DNA of 64,000 bases from Dactylorhiza incarnata (Eukaryota; Streptophyta; Magnoliopsida; Asparagales; Orchidaceae). The stretch covers positions 1,736,001 to 1,800,000 of the forward strand of contig JAWHQI010000166.1 of assembly GCA_033032865.1 (NCBI GenBank), written 5' to 3'. Below, one piece after another: positions 8,479 through 18,650 of this stretch; the first letter of the stretch is position 1, and each line of letters opens with the position of its first letter. The notes under the pieces were generated by a model. The model searched no databases. It was not told the origin of the DNA and saw nothing but the letters and a program-made list of their open reading frames with translations. Both the position numbers and the translations under genes were made by a program.

Positions 8479-9796
8479 GAAAGTGCACAGTTAACCTCAC
8501 TAGAATTCTCTAGAGGGGGGGGGGGGGGGGGGGGGGGTGAATAGAGATTAAAAATATTTTGTGCAAAGTCAATATATATATATATATGTGTATGATCACA
8601 GATTAGAGCTTCTCACACACACCAACAAGAATTAAACAAATAAAGAAAGTAAATGCAAGAAATGAAATCACAGCACAACACAAAGAGATATAGTGGTTCC
8701 CCAAACTTTGGGTAGTCCACTCTTCTACCCCCTTGGTAGAAAATTCACTATCTTGTACTGAGTCTTTTGATAAGGAGACTCTTAGAACCACCCTGAGTCT
8801 TTTGACAAGGAGACTCTTAGAACCAACTGAGTCTTTTGAAAAGGAGACTCTTAGAACCAGTACGCTGAATTTTTTGAAGAGAGATTCTAAAAACTCTTTT
8901 ACAATGTTTAAGTAAGAATAAGAAAGAAGAAAGAAATAAGAACAAGAATGAATCTTCTTCCTAGCAAGAAGATTGGAAGCACAAGAAGTGAATTAAATCT
9001 TTCTTCTATAGAGAGAAGAAGATTGTAGCCCTTTTCAGAATTTTGCAGCAGTATGGCTTCTGAATGAGAAGGAGAAGGAAGCTTGTTCTTTGCTGCAGCA
9101 CTATTTCTCAATTTACTCCTTTCACTTGGGAGCTCTTCTTCTTTTTCAAATGTAAAAATGGTGAATCACTTGTTGTCTTTCTCTGCCGACCTCCTTAGTT
9201 ATTTATTGCTCTGTTCATTAAAATAACACTATAGGAGAGTAATCAATTAGCAGGTAGAGTATTAGAAAGAAAGAGAAATTTTCATAACAGTTATATCCAT
9301 AGAAGGAAAGTATTCAATCTGATTTCAAATAATGTCCATAAAGGATTTAATCAATTTAGCCAAGAATCTATTAGAGGTAAGAATGATTCAGAACGGCTAT
9401 AAAGAATAAATTGATTCCATATAAATCAGATATATAAAAGAAGGAAAGAGATCTGACGATTTTTGAATTAATCATATAAATCGACGTGCGTCGATTACCA
9501 TTCGACGTAGGCGTCGAATTCATCCTGGCAGAGCGTTGAGAAGAGAATAAGGAAGGTGCGTCGACTAGGGTGCGTCGACTTCTCAAGATACGTCGACTAG
9601 AAGTCAGAGCTACGTCAACATAGGATACGTCGAATTCTGCTTGGAGCTACTTCGACTCATTCTGAAAGGAACGTCGATATAACTTCGACGTTGCGTCGAA
9701 TACTATTCGACGCATATTGACTTAACCTTGATTTTCCTTTCTTAGAATTCATATTTAACTCTTTTGCAGGGGTTAAGAGAAATCATTTTCCCAACA
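8479..9796 (-). repeat. copia-1 5' LTR (complete, 1318 bp)
   Basis: Ends TGAAAGTG...CCAACA as written on the plus strand, so TG...CA on the minus strand. It holds a 22-base G run at 8516-8537 inside the AGAGGGG...GGTGAATAG block common in plant copia LTRs. A short tandem of about 45 bp lies at 8755-8865 (ACTGAGTCTTTTGAxAAGGAGACTCTTAGAACC, three copies). The TCGACG cluster lies at about 9477-9713. Relative to the other LTR there is an extra 16-bp tandem duplication near 9558, and the minus-strand TATA box at 9200-9207 has lost its first T (AATAAATA against TATAAATA). Confidence 0.95.
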
Positions 9797-10358
9797 ATCT
9801 CGCCCGCCGAGCAAGTCGAGCGCTTGGCGAATGGCGTCCTCATGAGCCCATTCGCCCGGTGAAATATGACGGGCAAGGAGCCTGGCGAGTGGTGCCTTCA
9901 CGGACCACTCGCCCAGAAGGCTTTGGGGGGAATGACCTAGATACCCCTTTGGTTTGCCAATAGCCCTTCAGGACAGTGGAGTTAGGCTATTAGCAGAACA
10001 ATTTGGGGTGCGATTTGTAAAACCAAAAGGCGGATTTACGCTATTTGTAGTCCAGGACTAGAAAATCTATAAATAGACCCTTAAGGGCACCTTGGAGGAG
10101 ATCAGATCTTCTTGAGCTCTCTCCTCCAGGCTAGTTTCGGAGTTGGCTGCTAGTGCCCTCCAAGGTGCCCGACTGAGCATTGTTTCGGGAGGGGAAGCTC
10201 TCTTAGATCTTCCGTGTGTGTGGCGGGACCTCCTCGCTACAGCCTTGGGTCTGTTCTAGGTTCTCCATCCTTGGTAAGGAGAGTTTAGTGAGGGAGAAGT
10301 AAGCGTAGGCTACACCCCCTGTGGGTCCGAACTCAGAGACCGGTTGACGGTTTCAACA
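9797..10358 (+). repeat. Element E 5' LTR, truncated on the left by copia-1
   Basis: Ends ...TTTCAACA at 10358, just before the primer site. A TATA box TATAAATAG lies at 10068-10076. Upstream, at about 9800-9925, are inverted repeats with CGAGTGGT/ACCACTCG and GGCGAA/TTCGCC arms. Downstream, the stretch with GTGCCCTCCAAGGTGCCC also occurs in element G LTRs, showing kinship. Its start is not visible. Confidence 0.85.
10068..10076 (+). promoter_or_regulatory. Element E LTR TATA box
   Basis: TATAAATAG followed by a GC-rich leader. Element G LTRs carry the same motif in the same LTR context on the minus strand (26980-26987 and 47968-47975). Confidence 0.75.
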
Positions 10359-10362
10359 TTTT

Positions 10363-10376
10363 TGGTGCGGTGAGCG
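10363..10376 (+). other. Element E primer-binding site
   Basis: TGGTGCGGTGAGCG four bases after the LTR end. Element G has the same string on the minus strand at 47586-47602. The priming tRNA is not identified: it is neither initiator Met nor a match I recognise. Confidence 0.65.
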
Positions 10377-10416
10377 TGGACCGTAGCCAGTGCAAGAAAA
10401 TATCGAGCTGAGCTTG

Positions 10417-11593
10417 ATGGCGGGAGATGGGGGAAGTGGTTCCGACCCAGGTCACTCGCAGCCACTGGGAACAATGGAGTGGCTGGAGATGTTCGAGAGT
10501 TTCAAGCGGGAGGTCATGCAGAACATACATGTTGCTCTCGCCGGGAGAGGCGAGTGCGAGACGCGCGTAGTTCCGGTGGTTCCGCCCCAGCAGATCAGCG
10601 AGAACACTCCGGGCCAGCGGCTTGGGAAGGAGGTCGCGGCGGAAGCAAGCGCGCGAGATCTTCCCGGGCCGCAGCTGTTCAGCTTCCCGGCGAGTGCGGA
10701 AGTGTGCGAGCTGACTCCGCGCGAGAGGACCACTCGCCGAGCGGGGGAAGGGAGCCCCTTCTGTGAGCTGATCCTCTTGGCCCCGGTGCCAGAGGGGTTC
10801 AGAGGGCCAGAGATGAATTACTATACCGGCAAAGATGACCCAGTCCTACACCCGCAATGGTTCGAGGACATGGTCTCGATTCTCCCAATGACAGATGCCT
10901 TCCAGTGTCGGCTCTTTGCCACCACTCTAAAGGAGAAGGTGAGGGACTGGTTCCACTAGCTTCCCGTGGGTTCCATCTACGCCTTCGAGGATTTGCGTCG
11001 GAGCTTCAGGTTGCGTTTCTCGACATCAAAGAAGAGGAAGAAGGATGCAGAGACGCTTTTTAAGATCAAGCAAGGGCCTGGGGAGTCATTGGCCCATTAC
11101 GTGGATAGCTTCCAAGAAGAGGTTCTGCAAGTCCAGGAGGTGACAGGATTCACCCTCCAGCTAGCATTTATAGTAGGGCTCCGGGAGGGGTTCTTCAAAA
11201 TGGACTTGAAGCAGAAGGGCCCGCTATCCTTCGAGGAGCTGATGGAGCGGGCGGCAGAAGAGATCGAGAGAGAGGCCGCCAACCCCGAGTTTGCAAAGAG
11301 GTTGGCAAGGTTGAGCGAGCCAGAGGTGAAGCACCAGGAGGGAAGAAGAAGGGAGGAACCCAGAGGTCAGGGGTTTCGGGGGCAGCATCGGGATTGGGGT
11401 ATCAGGAGCCAATAACCGGCTGGCTTGGAGGCCCCAGGAGGGACCGGCGAGAGGTCGGGAAAGAGATCACCAGCGAAGGGGGGAAAGGAGGGTCAATCAT
11501 CCGGGATGGAGGCAAGGTACCAGACCACCTCACCCCCCTCGAGAACAAGCCATGGCAGTAGGCCGAGGAAGAGGAGGGAGAGGTGGAAGAGGG
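10417..11593 (+). pseudogene. gag: Element E gag, 5' part
   Basis: Start at ATG 10417 (MAGDGG). The frame reads to a TAG at about 10957 (...VRDWFH stop LPVG, probably CAG to TAG), resumes in the same frame to a TAA at about 11413, and continues with basic low-complexity sequence until element F interrupts at 11594. The Retrotrans_gag core is clear: YTGKDDP, FATTLKEKVRDWF, F..LRRSFRLRFSTSKKRKKDAETLFKIKQGPGESLAHYVDSF, then FIVGLREG and LSFEELMERA. It forms the particle shell. The same core occurs in element F gag (54860-56422) and partly in G (43433-44830). Confidence 0.88.
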
Positions 11594-12366
11594 TGTTGAA
11601 TCCGAAATCGCACCTCCGAAGGAAGTCGGAGGTTGTGGGTTGTCGGTTACTTTTTGGTTGGAGAGAGTGAGACCGCTGGCAGCGATCAAGGCCAGACTTC
11701 GCCCGTCGCGGCAAATGCCACTCCTGTGACGGGCTTTCCTTTGATTGAAATAAAGGATTACAGCGGGCTGCAAGAGCAGAAAGGAAGAAGCCGGCCGGTC
11801 AGACAGGTCGCAAGATGGGAAACTCGAGACCGCAGCTCAAACAAGCGAGCTCCTAGATTCGAGTGTGCGTGCCTTGGGAACGTCGCCGCCCCCTATTTAT
11901 AGGCTTGGGGGCCTTCCCGAACGGGCAGGGATAAAATAACCGCCTGCCCGGGTACAGGAGAATCGGACAGGCGGTAACGGGATACAAAGAGGAGAAAAGA
12001 AAGAAGCTGCGCGGTTTGGCGGCTTGCGCCTCCGATCTGTCTTGGCCGGGGACTGAAGGTGCTGTGATCAAGGCGATGATGCAACCCGAGCGGTCTCCGA
12101 CTTGAGGTCGTGGCTTGTCTTCTGGGCTTGAACCTTGAGTCTTAATGGAGCAACCCGGGCGGTCTCCGACTTGAGACCGCGGCTTGTCTTTTATACTTGG
12201 ACCTTGGTGATCTTCAATCCATGGAGGCGATCTGAAATCTATCAGACCGCCTGCTTTGTGCTGGCTGGTGCTGATGGACCTTGTTGAATCTGAACCAGGT
12301 GACTTGCATCTCCAAACCGCCCGGTCTGCGAGAAGTGCTATTCGGAAGTGGTCTTCTGGCTAAACA
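11594..12366 (-). repeat. Element F 3' LTR (left)
   Basis: Plus strand TGTTGAATCC...CTAAACA. A minus-strand TATA box (TATAAATA) lies at 11894-11901. Upstream of that box, at about 11940-12200, are inverted repeats: CCGCCTGCCC...GGCAGGCGG-like arms, and GCGGTCTC...GAGACCGC with a 6-bp loop (about 12157-12179) plus a decayed copy near 12091-12115. Confidence 0.93.
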
Positions 12367-12450
12367 TAATCCCCGCATATTTTCAAATCCCGAAATGATT
12401 TCGAAAATATCAGTTCTAGCCGTAGACTGTGCCTGTTTTGTCTCGTGGGT

Positions 12451-12457
12451 TATAAAT
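12451..12457 (+). promoter_or_regulatory. TATA box of element F antisense gene A
   Basis: TATAAAT on the plus strand, about 105 nt before the ATG at 12558 and 85 nt inside the 3' LTR. An inverted repeat with ATATTTTC/GAAAATAT arms lies at about 12378-12411. Opposite in sense to gag-pol. Confidence 0.55.
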
Positions 12458-12557
12458 GCTCTAGAAGCCTTTATTTCCGCATAATTGGAGTGCGACCATC
12501 ACGGATCTCTACTCGCCTCTCGCGGTCAGAACCCTCCGGTTAGCCAGCCCGATCAAG

Positions 12558-13547
12558 ATGTTGAACGTTATGGTAGAGTTCGAAAACCGCCAGAAGTCGA
12601 CCAAAGACCATGGAGACCGCGAGAAAGAGAAGAGTAAAAAGAAGAAGGCCCATCGAACTGAAAAGGTTGATCTGACCGTTACCATCGCTTCCAAGGGCGA
12701 GCGACCGACCTTCCCCCTGCGTTATCAAACGTCTTTCTGGCCAAAGATGGAGCGGATAGCTCCAATCCGCCCCCAGCCGGCTTGTCTGACCCTTCCGATA
12801 AGGCGACTGATCCGCCCCCTCCCCCAGATAAGCCGAACCCTGAGACCGTTGTCCCGAAAGCCGAGGGAGCTGATTCCTTCAACATGGAGATTACTCCTTC
12901 TGGGGTATACCATTTGAAGATAAGCGATGAAGGAGAAGCGGTTGACTCCCCCAAACCGTCCGGGCAGCAGAACCCAATAGTGAATATCGAGGATAGTCCT
13001 GTCGGCTCGCAGCAAACCGAGCAAGAATCGACGAAGAAAAGGAAGAGAGCAGAGACAACCACAGAGAGGCTTTTGAGGAAAGCCAAGAGTTTGAAGGCGA
13101 GGAATAGAGCGGCCTCAAGAAAACGGGGAGCGGGTAGCCTGCAAAGCAAGGCGCGTGACAAAGAAGTTTCAGAGGGAGTGAACACCCCTTCGCCCAAGTC
13201 GGGCGACCAGGTCCCTACTGATGCGCATAGCATATCTGTAAGCGATATTATCAGGGACTTTGATTCCCTCAAGAAGCAGGACGATCTACTGTGGACTTCT
13301 GCCGAACTGAATGCTACTGACCTTCCTGAAGAGGATGCGGCCAAAGCTAAGGAGGCCGCCCTGGCTGAGGATGCAGCCAGAATTAAGACGGCAGCCCTGG
13401 ATGAGGACGCGACCAGAATCGAGAAGGCCGCATCGGCTCTCGGGGATTCTATGATGGCCGGGTTGCGGTTTATAAAAGCGAAGGCGGAGAAAGTGAGGGA
13501 TCAGCTGAACAAACCGCCGCCACTACCGCCCAATCTTCTTTTGCAAG
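12558..13547 (+). CDS. Element F antisense gene A, exon 1
   Basis: Plus-strand exon antisense to gag-pol. It begins at ATG 12558 in one frame (lysine/glutamate-rich, ...EKEKSKKKKAH). Near the CCCCC run at about 12713-12717 the good frame shifts by one base and then runs to a GT donor at 13548. The downstream part has a basic nuclear-localisation-like stretch (KKRKRAETTTERLLRKAK) and an alanine/aspartate-rich repeat (EDAAKAKEAALAEDAARIKTAALDEDATRIEKAA). Splicing 13547 to 24034 joins in frame (one base carried over). The Tekay element lies in this intron. Function unknown. Element G has a gene in the same place with the same exon layout. Confidence 0.65.
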
Positions 13548-13722
13548 GTAAAGTGGTCGCGGGTTACCGCCCTGTTCGTTTTTTCAAAACGCGGTCCCGA
13601 AACAAGTCGCGCGACTTGTTGCTGAACCCGTCACCAAGTTTCTTTCCCTCCGCTGATCAATTTTCTGCTGCCAAGCGGAGGCAAAATGAGAGGTCGTGGA
13701 GAGAGCAGCGTCGAAAGATCGA

Positions 13723-16039
13723 TGTAACACCCCAGTTTTCTGTTTTGCGAGCTAACGCCCGACGGTAGTCCTACCGCCGGCGGTAGGGAGATCGACGAGC
13801 GCCGAGCGGGAAAGTTTTAGTCGAGCTGCTAGCGCGGCGCAGTAGTGTTAGCGCGGCGCGGTAAAATGTGGCTAGAAAGTGAAAATCGAGCTCTGGCTCT
13901 AGCGCGGGGCGGTAGCTCTACCGCTGGAGTTAGTCCTTCTTCGTTAGGCTCCGCTGAGACGGCAAATGTGTTGCGAAGCTAGCGCGGCGTGGTAGCGCTA
14001 CCGCCACTTTCGAGTTTTCCCCGTAAATCGTTAGATTTAATTTCGGGTGTTGCGGTCTCGAGTAGGTGAGAGCGGGTAACCCTTTTTCTCGTATTATTTT
14101 GAAATAAGAAAGTTAATTTTTTTTTAATATAAATAATTTTGTATAAATATGAAGTTTAAAAAAAATGTATATAAACGTATATATGTATATTATAAATAAA
14201 CAGAAAATGACCATAAGTGGCCTTGGTATTTGCAAAATGCATTTTTTTCCTCTTCAATCTTAAGCTTCTTCTTCTCGGGCAAGTCACAAAAGAAAAGCTG
14301 AGTTCAGAATTTAGAAAGAGAGAGGGAGGGTTCTAGTGAGAGAAGAAGGAGAAGAGAGCCTTGGAAGGGGATTTCTCCACCGTCGGCGGCCGGTTTTCTC
14401 GCCGGAGCAAAGGAAACGAAAGCCTTCGGCGAGGGCTTGCTTCCGAGGTGTTTTTCACCGGGCGAGGCGAAGTTCCGGCGGCACGTCGAGGCAAGTAGAT
14501 CTCTCTTCCTAGTTTTTAATGGTGAATATCTACAGTTCTTGGATTTTTTCCCCTTTTAAGCTTAGTAGTACCTTAGCAGCTAGTCTTTGCTAGAAATTTT
14601 AGTTATTTTTAAAATATGATTAGGGTGCTGCAGCATAAATAGGTCAAAATCGTATCGCTAAGGACTTAGGAATTTCGAAAAATGCTCGTTAAAATGCGTC
14701 CAGGTAAAGAAGAAAAATTAGTCGGATGGTTCCGACTAATTAATCGGAGGGTCGTGAATGCTAGAAAAATTAATCGAATAATCTCATTGGTCATCCAGTA
14801 AGTCTAGGTAGAATTCGTCGGATGGATCCGCCGAAATCGCCTAATCGTTCCGCTGAATTCGGCAGTTCGTCCAGCCAAATTTGTTTCCTTCTGATTCCTT
14901 TAGCTTGTGCCATTCCCTTATTGGGCGGAGGCAAGGTCTTTCGAGATCTATTAAGACTTCTACGTCAGTCTTTTTATTTCGACTTGTGGATGTTTGGAAG
15001 CCATTTCGAAAGGTCGTGTTGAGAAATTTGTCCTTTTTATTTCGACTTGTGGATGCTACTATATGATGGGGGATGTTCATTATTTTGGGTCGTTGGATGG
15101 TTAGTGACGCGGATGGTCCACCACCACGATGCCTTGTTTGGCTTATGTCTGTTGGATGGTCGGTGACCGGTTTGGTCCACCTCCACAGGGCTATTGAATG
15201 CGAGATGGTAGTGACATCTTCATGTTTGCCATCACATTCTTCCCCTCATCATATGACAACATTTTGGGAATCTGTGCAATTGATGCACTTCATCATGATA
15301 TTATATTCTGCTGCTGACTTTCATTTCTTGAGGTCTACTTGCACCCTATGTGGGCTGAGGCATTCGTTTGTTTTGAATGCCTCAGGTTCAGGTGTTTAGC
15401 CACGCTGCTCCAGAGTTTGCTCCAGCCTGTTGATGTGTTGACTTTTTTGTTTACCCATGGTGAGGAGTTCTCTTTTCTTGTTTTACTTTTGTGTAAAAAC
15501 AAACTTTTATTTTGACGCTATGGGTTCGTGTCAGTTGTTAGGCGCCCATGGTGTTTGTCCTTCCTTTTGAATACTTTGCTTGATCACCACTTTGCTTATA
15601 TACATGATACTCTCTGGGAACTGTTTTATGTTATGGTGCATGGTAGATATTTTTTATATATATACTAAATGCGCACCTTATGTTTCATGGCATGTTTATG
15701 AAAAAGGACAACTATTTTCGAATGCGTAGCAAATGATTTGGGATTTATATATATATACATATAACCCAAAGGCCTCGCATAATGAGAAAACAAATGTATT
15801 TTCCGCTGCGAAATTATTTTTATTTACTAGTGGACTATATGATTCACTGACCGAGGGACACGGTCATAACCTAAACTCATGATTTTTCTTCATTATAATA
15901 AGTTAATGTACTTTTAAATGTCGTTTGAGCGGTTAGCCTGAGCGTCAGGAGTTGTCCCCTACCTGACGTGGCATCGCAGCGCGCAGTTTCCCTTTACTCT
16001 GATCTAATATTATATGGTGGGGAAATGCAGGTTGTGACA
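13723..16039 (+). repeat. Tekay 5' LTR
   Basis: The first 300 bp carry palindromes built on GGTAG/CTACC: CTACCGCCGGCGGTAG at about 13772-13787 (perfect) and GGTAGCGCTACC near 13991. An AT-rich block with TATA-like TATAAATATG follows at about 14142. The middle holds short meaningless ORFs. At 15028-15056 a block found in the other LTR (about 22856-22891) is replaced by a second copy of the local sequence CTTTTTATTTCGACTTGTGG from about 14970-14989. Confidence 0.95.
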
Positions 16040-16041
16040 GT

Positions 16042-16053
16042 TGGTATTAGAGG
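16042..16053 (+). other. Tekay primer-binding site
   Basis: TGGTATTAGAGG two bases after the LTR end. It equals the initiator tRNA-Met complement TGGTATCAGAG with one C to T change. Confidence 0.85.
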
Positions 16054-16700
16054 GAGGTTAACCGGGTTGCTGTGATGTTCTGGTTGGCCCAGTTAACCCC
16101 TGGTAAGGCGTGATAATCATTGCATACACACACCGAGGGTCATCCATCGATCTTGACTGAAGCATGAACACAACACGCATGCATAATAGAGAAGTATACG
16201 GCTGGGGCATATAATGTAGTATGAGCTGCATAATATGTGTTTGTATATGGATCCACCATAGGTAACAACATGTGGCCGTTATGTAGTATGAGATGCATAA
16301 CACCAGCCTCATGGATGTTTTTCAAGATTTTCTCTTTTCGTTACATGCGATAATATGTAGTATGGGATTCATAAGATCGCATGTGTACGCCGCTCATAAC
16401 ATGCATTAAGGCTTCATTAGAATGCATAACACGACGTAAGCATAGCATTGCATTGCACAAGCACACGTGCCAAGTTAAAGATCGACAGGATGACACATGT
16501 ACACGCATGATTTAAGAAAAATAATGTGAAGCATGCATTCGAGCATAAGATAGGCACAAGAGTTAAGGACTAAGTGAAAATAACGTGCATTTGATCTTGT
16601 TCCCAGAGCAATATGATAGCAGAAGTTTGTATTTGTTTTCATTTCCTTTGTTCGTGGGTTATGGGGTGTGTTAGTGAGTGTTTTATTTCGATCTGTAGGA
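16054..16700 (+). other. Tekay untranslated leader
   Basis: No coding signal. It contains three spaced copies of an ATGTAGTATGxGxTGCATAA-like motif (about 16210, 16274, 16352) and many GCATAA/TGCAT words. It ends in a pyrimidine-rich stretch with CTGTAG just before the gag ATG at 16701, which resembles a 3' splice site. I could not fix a matching donor. Confidence 0.5.
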
Positions 16701-17999
16701 ATGGCTCACAGGCGTCCCCCGGTGAAACCTACCCCCCCCCCCCCCCCCAGTCAGAGGGAGAGTCTTCTGGTACACGGAATGAGGCAGTCATTGAAGAATT
16801 GTGTCAGAGCAATTTGGCCGTTGTCAGGCAGATGGCTGCAATGCAAGAGCAGTTGCAAGCGTTTATAGCTGCTTCGGAGAGACCGCGGACTGTTGATCCA
16901 GGTGCTGCAGCGGGTCAGGATACTCTTGCCCATCCTGCTCCTTTGGTACCCCCAGTTGCGATACCGCCCGAGATGAACTTCATCTCTCACTTCCAGCGAT
17001 TAGGACCCCCGACCTATGATGGGAGATCCGACTTCTTGGGGCTAGATGATTGGATCGTGTCGATGGAAGAGATGTTCTCGTATTCCGGTGTTACGGCTGA
17101 CCAGAAGGTTATGGTTGTTGCTTTTCAACTGAAAGGTCTTGCCAAGGGTTGGTGGATTCGTGTGAAGGAAGGTCATACGGATGGTTGCTCCTGGGACGAA
17201 TTCAAGAAGATCTTGTTGCGGAAGTTTTTACCGGCAGTCGAGCATGACCGCTTAAGGAATGAATTCCTATACTTGAAGCAGAGGCAGCTTTCAGTCGGAG
17301 CATATGAGATTGAGTTTGCAAAGTTGAGCAGGTTCGCTCCAGAGCTAGTGGCTTCGGAAGAAGGAAGAGTGAAAAGATTTCTTGGAGGGCTAAGGAGTGA
17401 AGTCCAGCAGTTGGCTTGTGCGTACCGCTCTGAGATGTACACTGACTCAGTAGAAGCCGCTCTGAAGGTAGAGGAAATTGAGAATGCCAAAAACCGAGGA
17501 AAGGAGTTGCGGAAAGATAAGAGAGGTAGTGAACAAGGAACCGGTCCGGCGCAAGGAAAGAGGAATAAGGTGTTGTGTAGCTTCTGTGGCCGTGCGGGCC
17601 ATCCGTTCGAGAAGTGCTTCAAAAGACTCGACGCGCAGAAGCAGCCCCAAGTGATGGCTCTGCAAGGAGAGCCCAAGAAGGATGTAATTTGTTCTCATTG
17701 TAAACGGAGGTGCCATGAGGTTGCCCAGTGCTGGTCCAAGGTCAGAGCCTGTGAGCAGTGTGGATAGAGAGGACATGATGCGGCTCGGTGCCGTCTAAAG
17801 GAGAGGTCGTGTTACCAGTGTGGACTGAAGGGCCATTTGCAGGCCCAGTGCCCGCAGCTTCAGCCTGCTAGTCAACCGCATGTTTTGCCTACCTTAATGC
17901 CCCCACCGCCGCAGCAACGACAGACGTTGGATCATGGGAAGGCCAAGTTGAACGCTGTCACTAAAGAGGAAGCAGAGTGTTCGACTCAAGTCGTATCAG
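16701..17999 (+). pseudogene. gag: Tekay gag
   Basis: The likely start is ATG 16701 (MAHRRPPVK). The frame then enters a run of 17 C (16732-16748), and the gag reading frame continues one step out of register (SEGESSGTRNEAVIEEL...). So this copy is shifted unless the run is 15 or 18. The capsid core follows: FISHFQRLGPPTYDG, DWIVSMEEMF, VAFQLKGLAKGWW, FLPAVEHDRLRNEFLYLKQ, FAPELV, then FLGGLRSEVQ. Knuckles: CSFCGRAGHPFEKC, CSHCKRRCHEVAQC, one broken by a TAG at 17765-17767 (C..CG stop RGHDAARC, CAG to TAG), and CYQCGLKGHLQAQC. The frame runs to VVSG at 17999, where an intron starts. Confidence 0.9.
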
Positions 18000-18078
18000 G
18001 TTAGTTGTTTTTTTTGTAGCTTTTTGTTTTGTGCATGTAGTTGTGATAGCAATTCTATGGTGTGAATTTATTTTATAG
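18000..18078 (+). other. Candidate 79-bp intron between Tekay gag and protease
   Basis: CAG|GTTAGT at 18000 and a T-rich stretch ending TTTTATAG at 18078. Gag lies in one frame (codons starting at 3n+2) and protease/RT in another (3n). Removing exactly these 79 bases joins them: the split glycine codon is G at 17999 plus GA at 18079-18080, giving VVSG-RFKV before the protease. Chromoviruses usually have gag and pol in one frame, so a spliced intron, or a gag/pol regulation device, is implied. It may also be a later deletion or insertion that happens to look like an intron. Confidence 0.6.
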
Positions 18079-18650
18079 GAAGATTTAAGGTTCGAGACTG
18101 TTGGGCTCGCGTCCTCTTTGATTCGGGTGCTACCCATTCCTTTGTGGCCAGTAGATTTGTGAATCGTCATCGTTGGACTCCAGATTTTCTTGTCGACCCG
18201 TGGTCTATTAGTTTTCCGTCTGGCGAATCAGTTCTGTCGACCCAGTGTGCTGTGCAGTGTCCAATCCTATTAGATAACTTCGTGGCTTTTGCGAATCTGA
18301 AGGTCATTGATTTGGAAGATTTTGACGTGATCCTCGGCATGGATCGGTTAACCCATTATGACGCCGTTATCCAGTGTAAGGATAAGCGTCTAGATTTTCT
18401 CATGGACGGTGGTCAGCCCATGAGTGTGTTTGGGTTGCCGCGTCAAACGTCTTCTTTTGCTTCTGTCGTCTGTGCTCGGGCTTTCCTTGAACTCGGTGGT
18501 TCTGTTTGTATGGTAGCCCTGTTGAATGCAGCATGTGCATTGTCCTTGATCGAAAATATTGCAGTGGTGCGAGAGTACCCAGATGTATTTCCTGATAATC
18601 TTCCTGGTCTCCCTCCGGAGAGAGAGACAGAGTTTGTTATTGATCTTTAG
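18079..18650 (+). CDS. pol: Tekay aspartic protease
   Basis: After the intron the frame holds VLFDSGATHSFV (about 18105-18140) with the catalytic Asp-Ser-Gly. Then come the C-terminal protease landmarks DFDVILGMDRLTHYDA and the linker ARAFLELGG...VREYPDVFPDNLPGLPPERETEFVIDL. A TAG at 18648-18650 falls where the family continues into RT (IDL stop PDARPI), consistent with CAG to TAG. It processes the polyprotein in the particle. Confidence 0.88.

Larger units (their letters stand above)
1..9796 (-). mobile_element. copia-1: Ty1/copia (Sirevirus-like) retrotransposon, cut by window edge
   Basis: Minus-strand element. The sequence at 1-764 recurs at 9017-9796, giving a partial left LTR and a complete right LTR. 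Between them, read leftward, lie an initiator-tRNA-Met primer site, gag with a CCHC knuckle, a coiled-coil spacer, protease/integrase, RT/RNase H, two extra sense ORFs and a polypurine tract. The integrase-before-RT order defines Ty1/copia. The gag coiled coil and the long region after pol fit Sirevirus. Its right end abuts LTR sequence of element E, so it inserted there. The left end and target duplication lie outside the window. The gag and pol frames are broken in several places. The LTR pair differs at roughly ten sites over 764 bp plus a 16-bp insertion. Confidence 0.93.

Noticed and set aside
9793..9801. AATCTC after copia-1 as its target duplication
   Set aside because: AATCTC also follows the left LTR, but inside the element as part of the polypurine tract. 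The true left flank is outside the window, so no duplication can be claimed.
10452..10733. Minus-strand and alternative-frame ORFs over gag of element E
   Set aside because: Shadow frames of the GC-rich gag. The sense frame carries the conserved gag motifs.
13723..16039. Short ORFs inside LTRs (for example 14822-15022, 15073-15399 and their copies at 22645-22845, 22908-23234)
   Set aside because: Present in both LTRs, low-complexity translations, no start context or family resemblance. They are accidental frames in repeated DNA.
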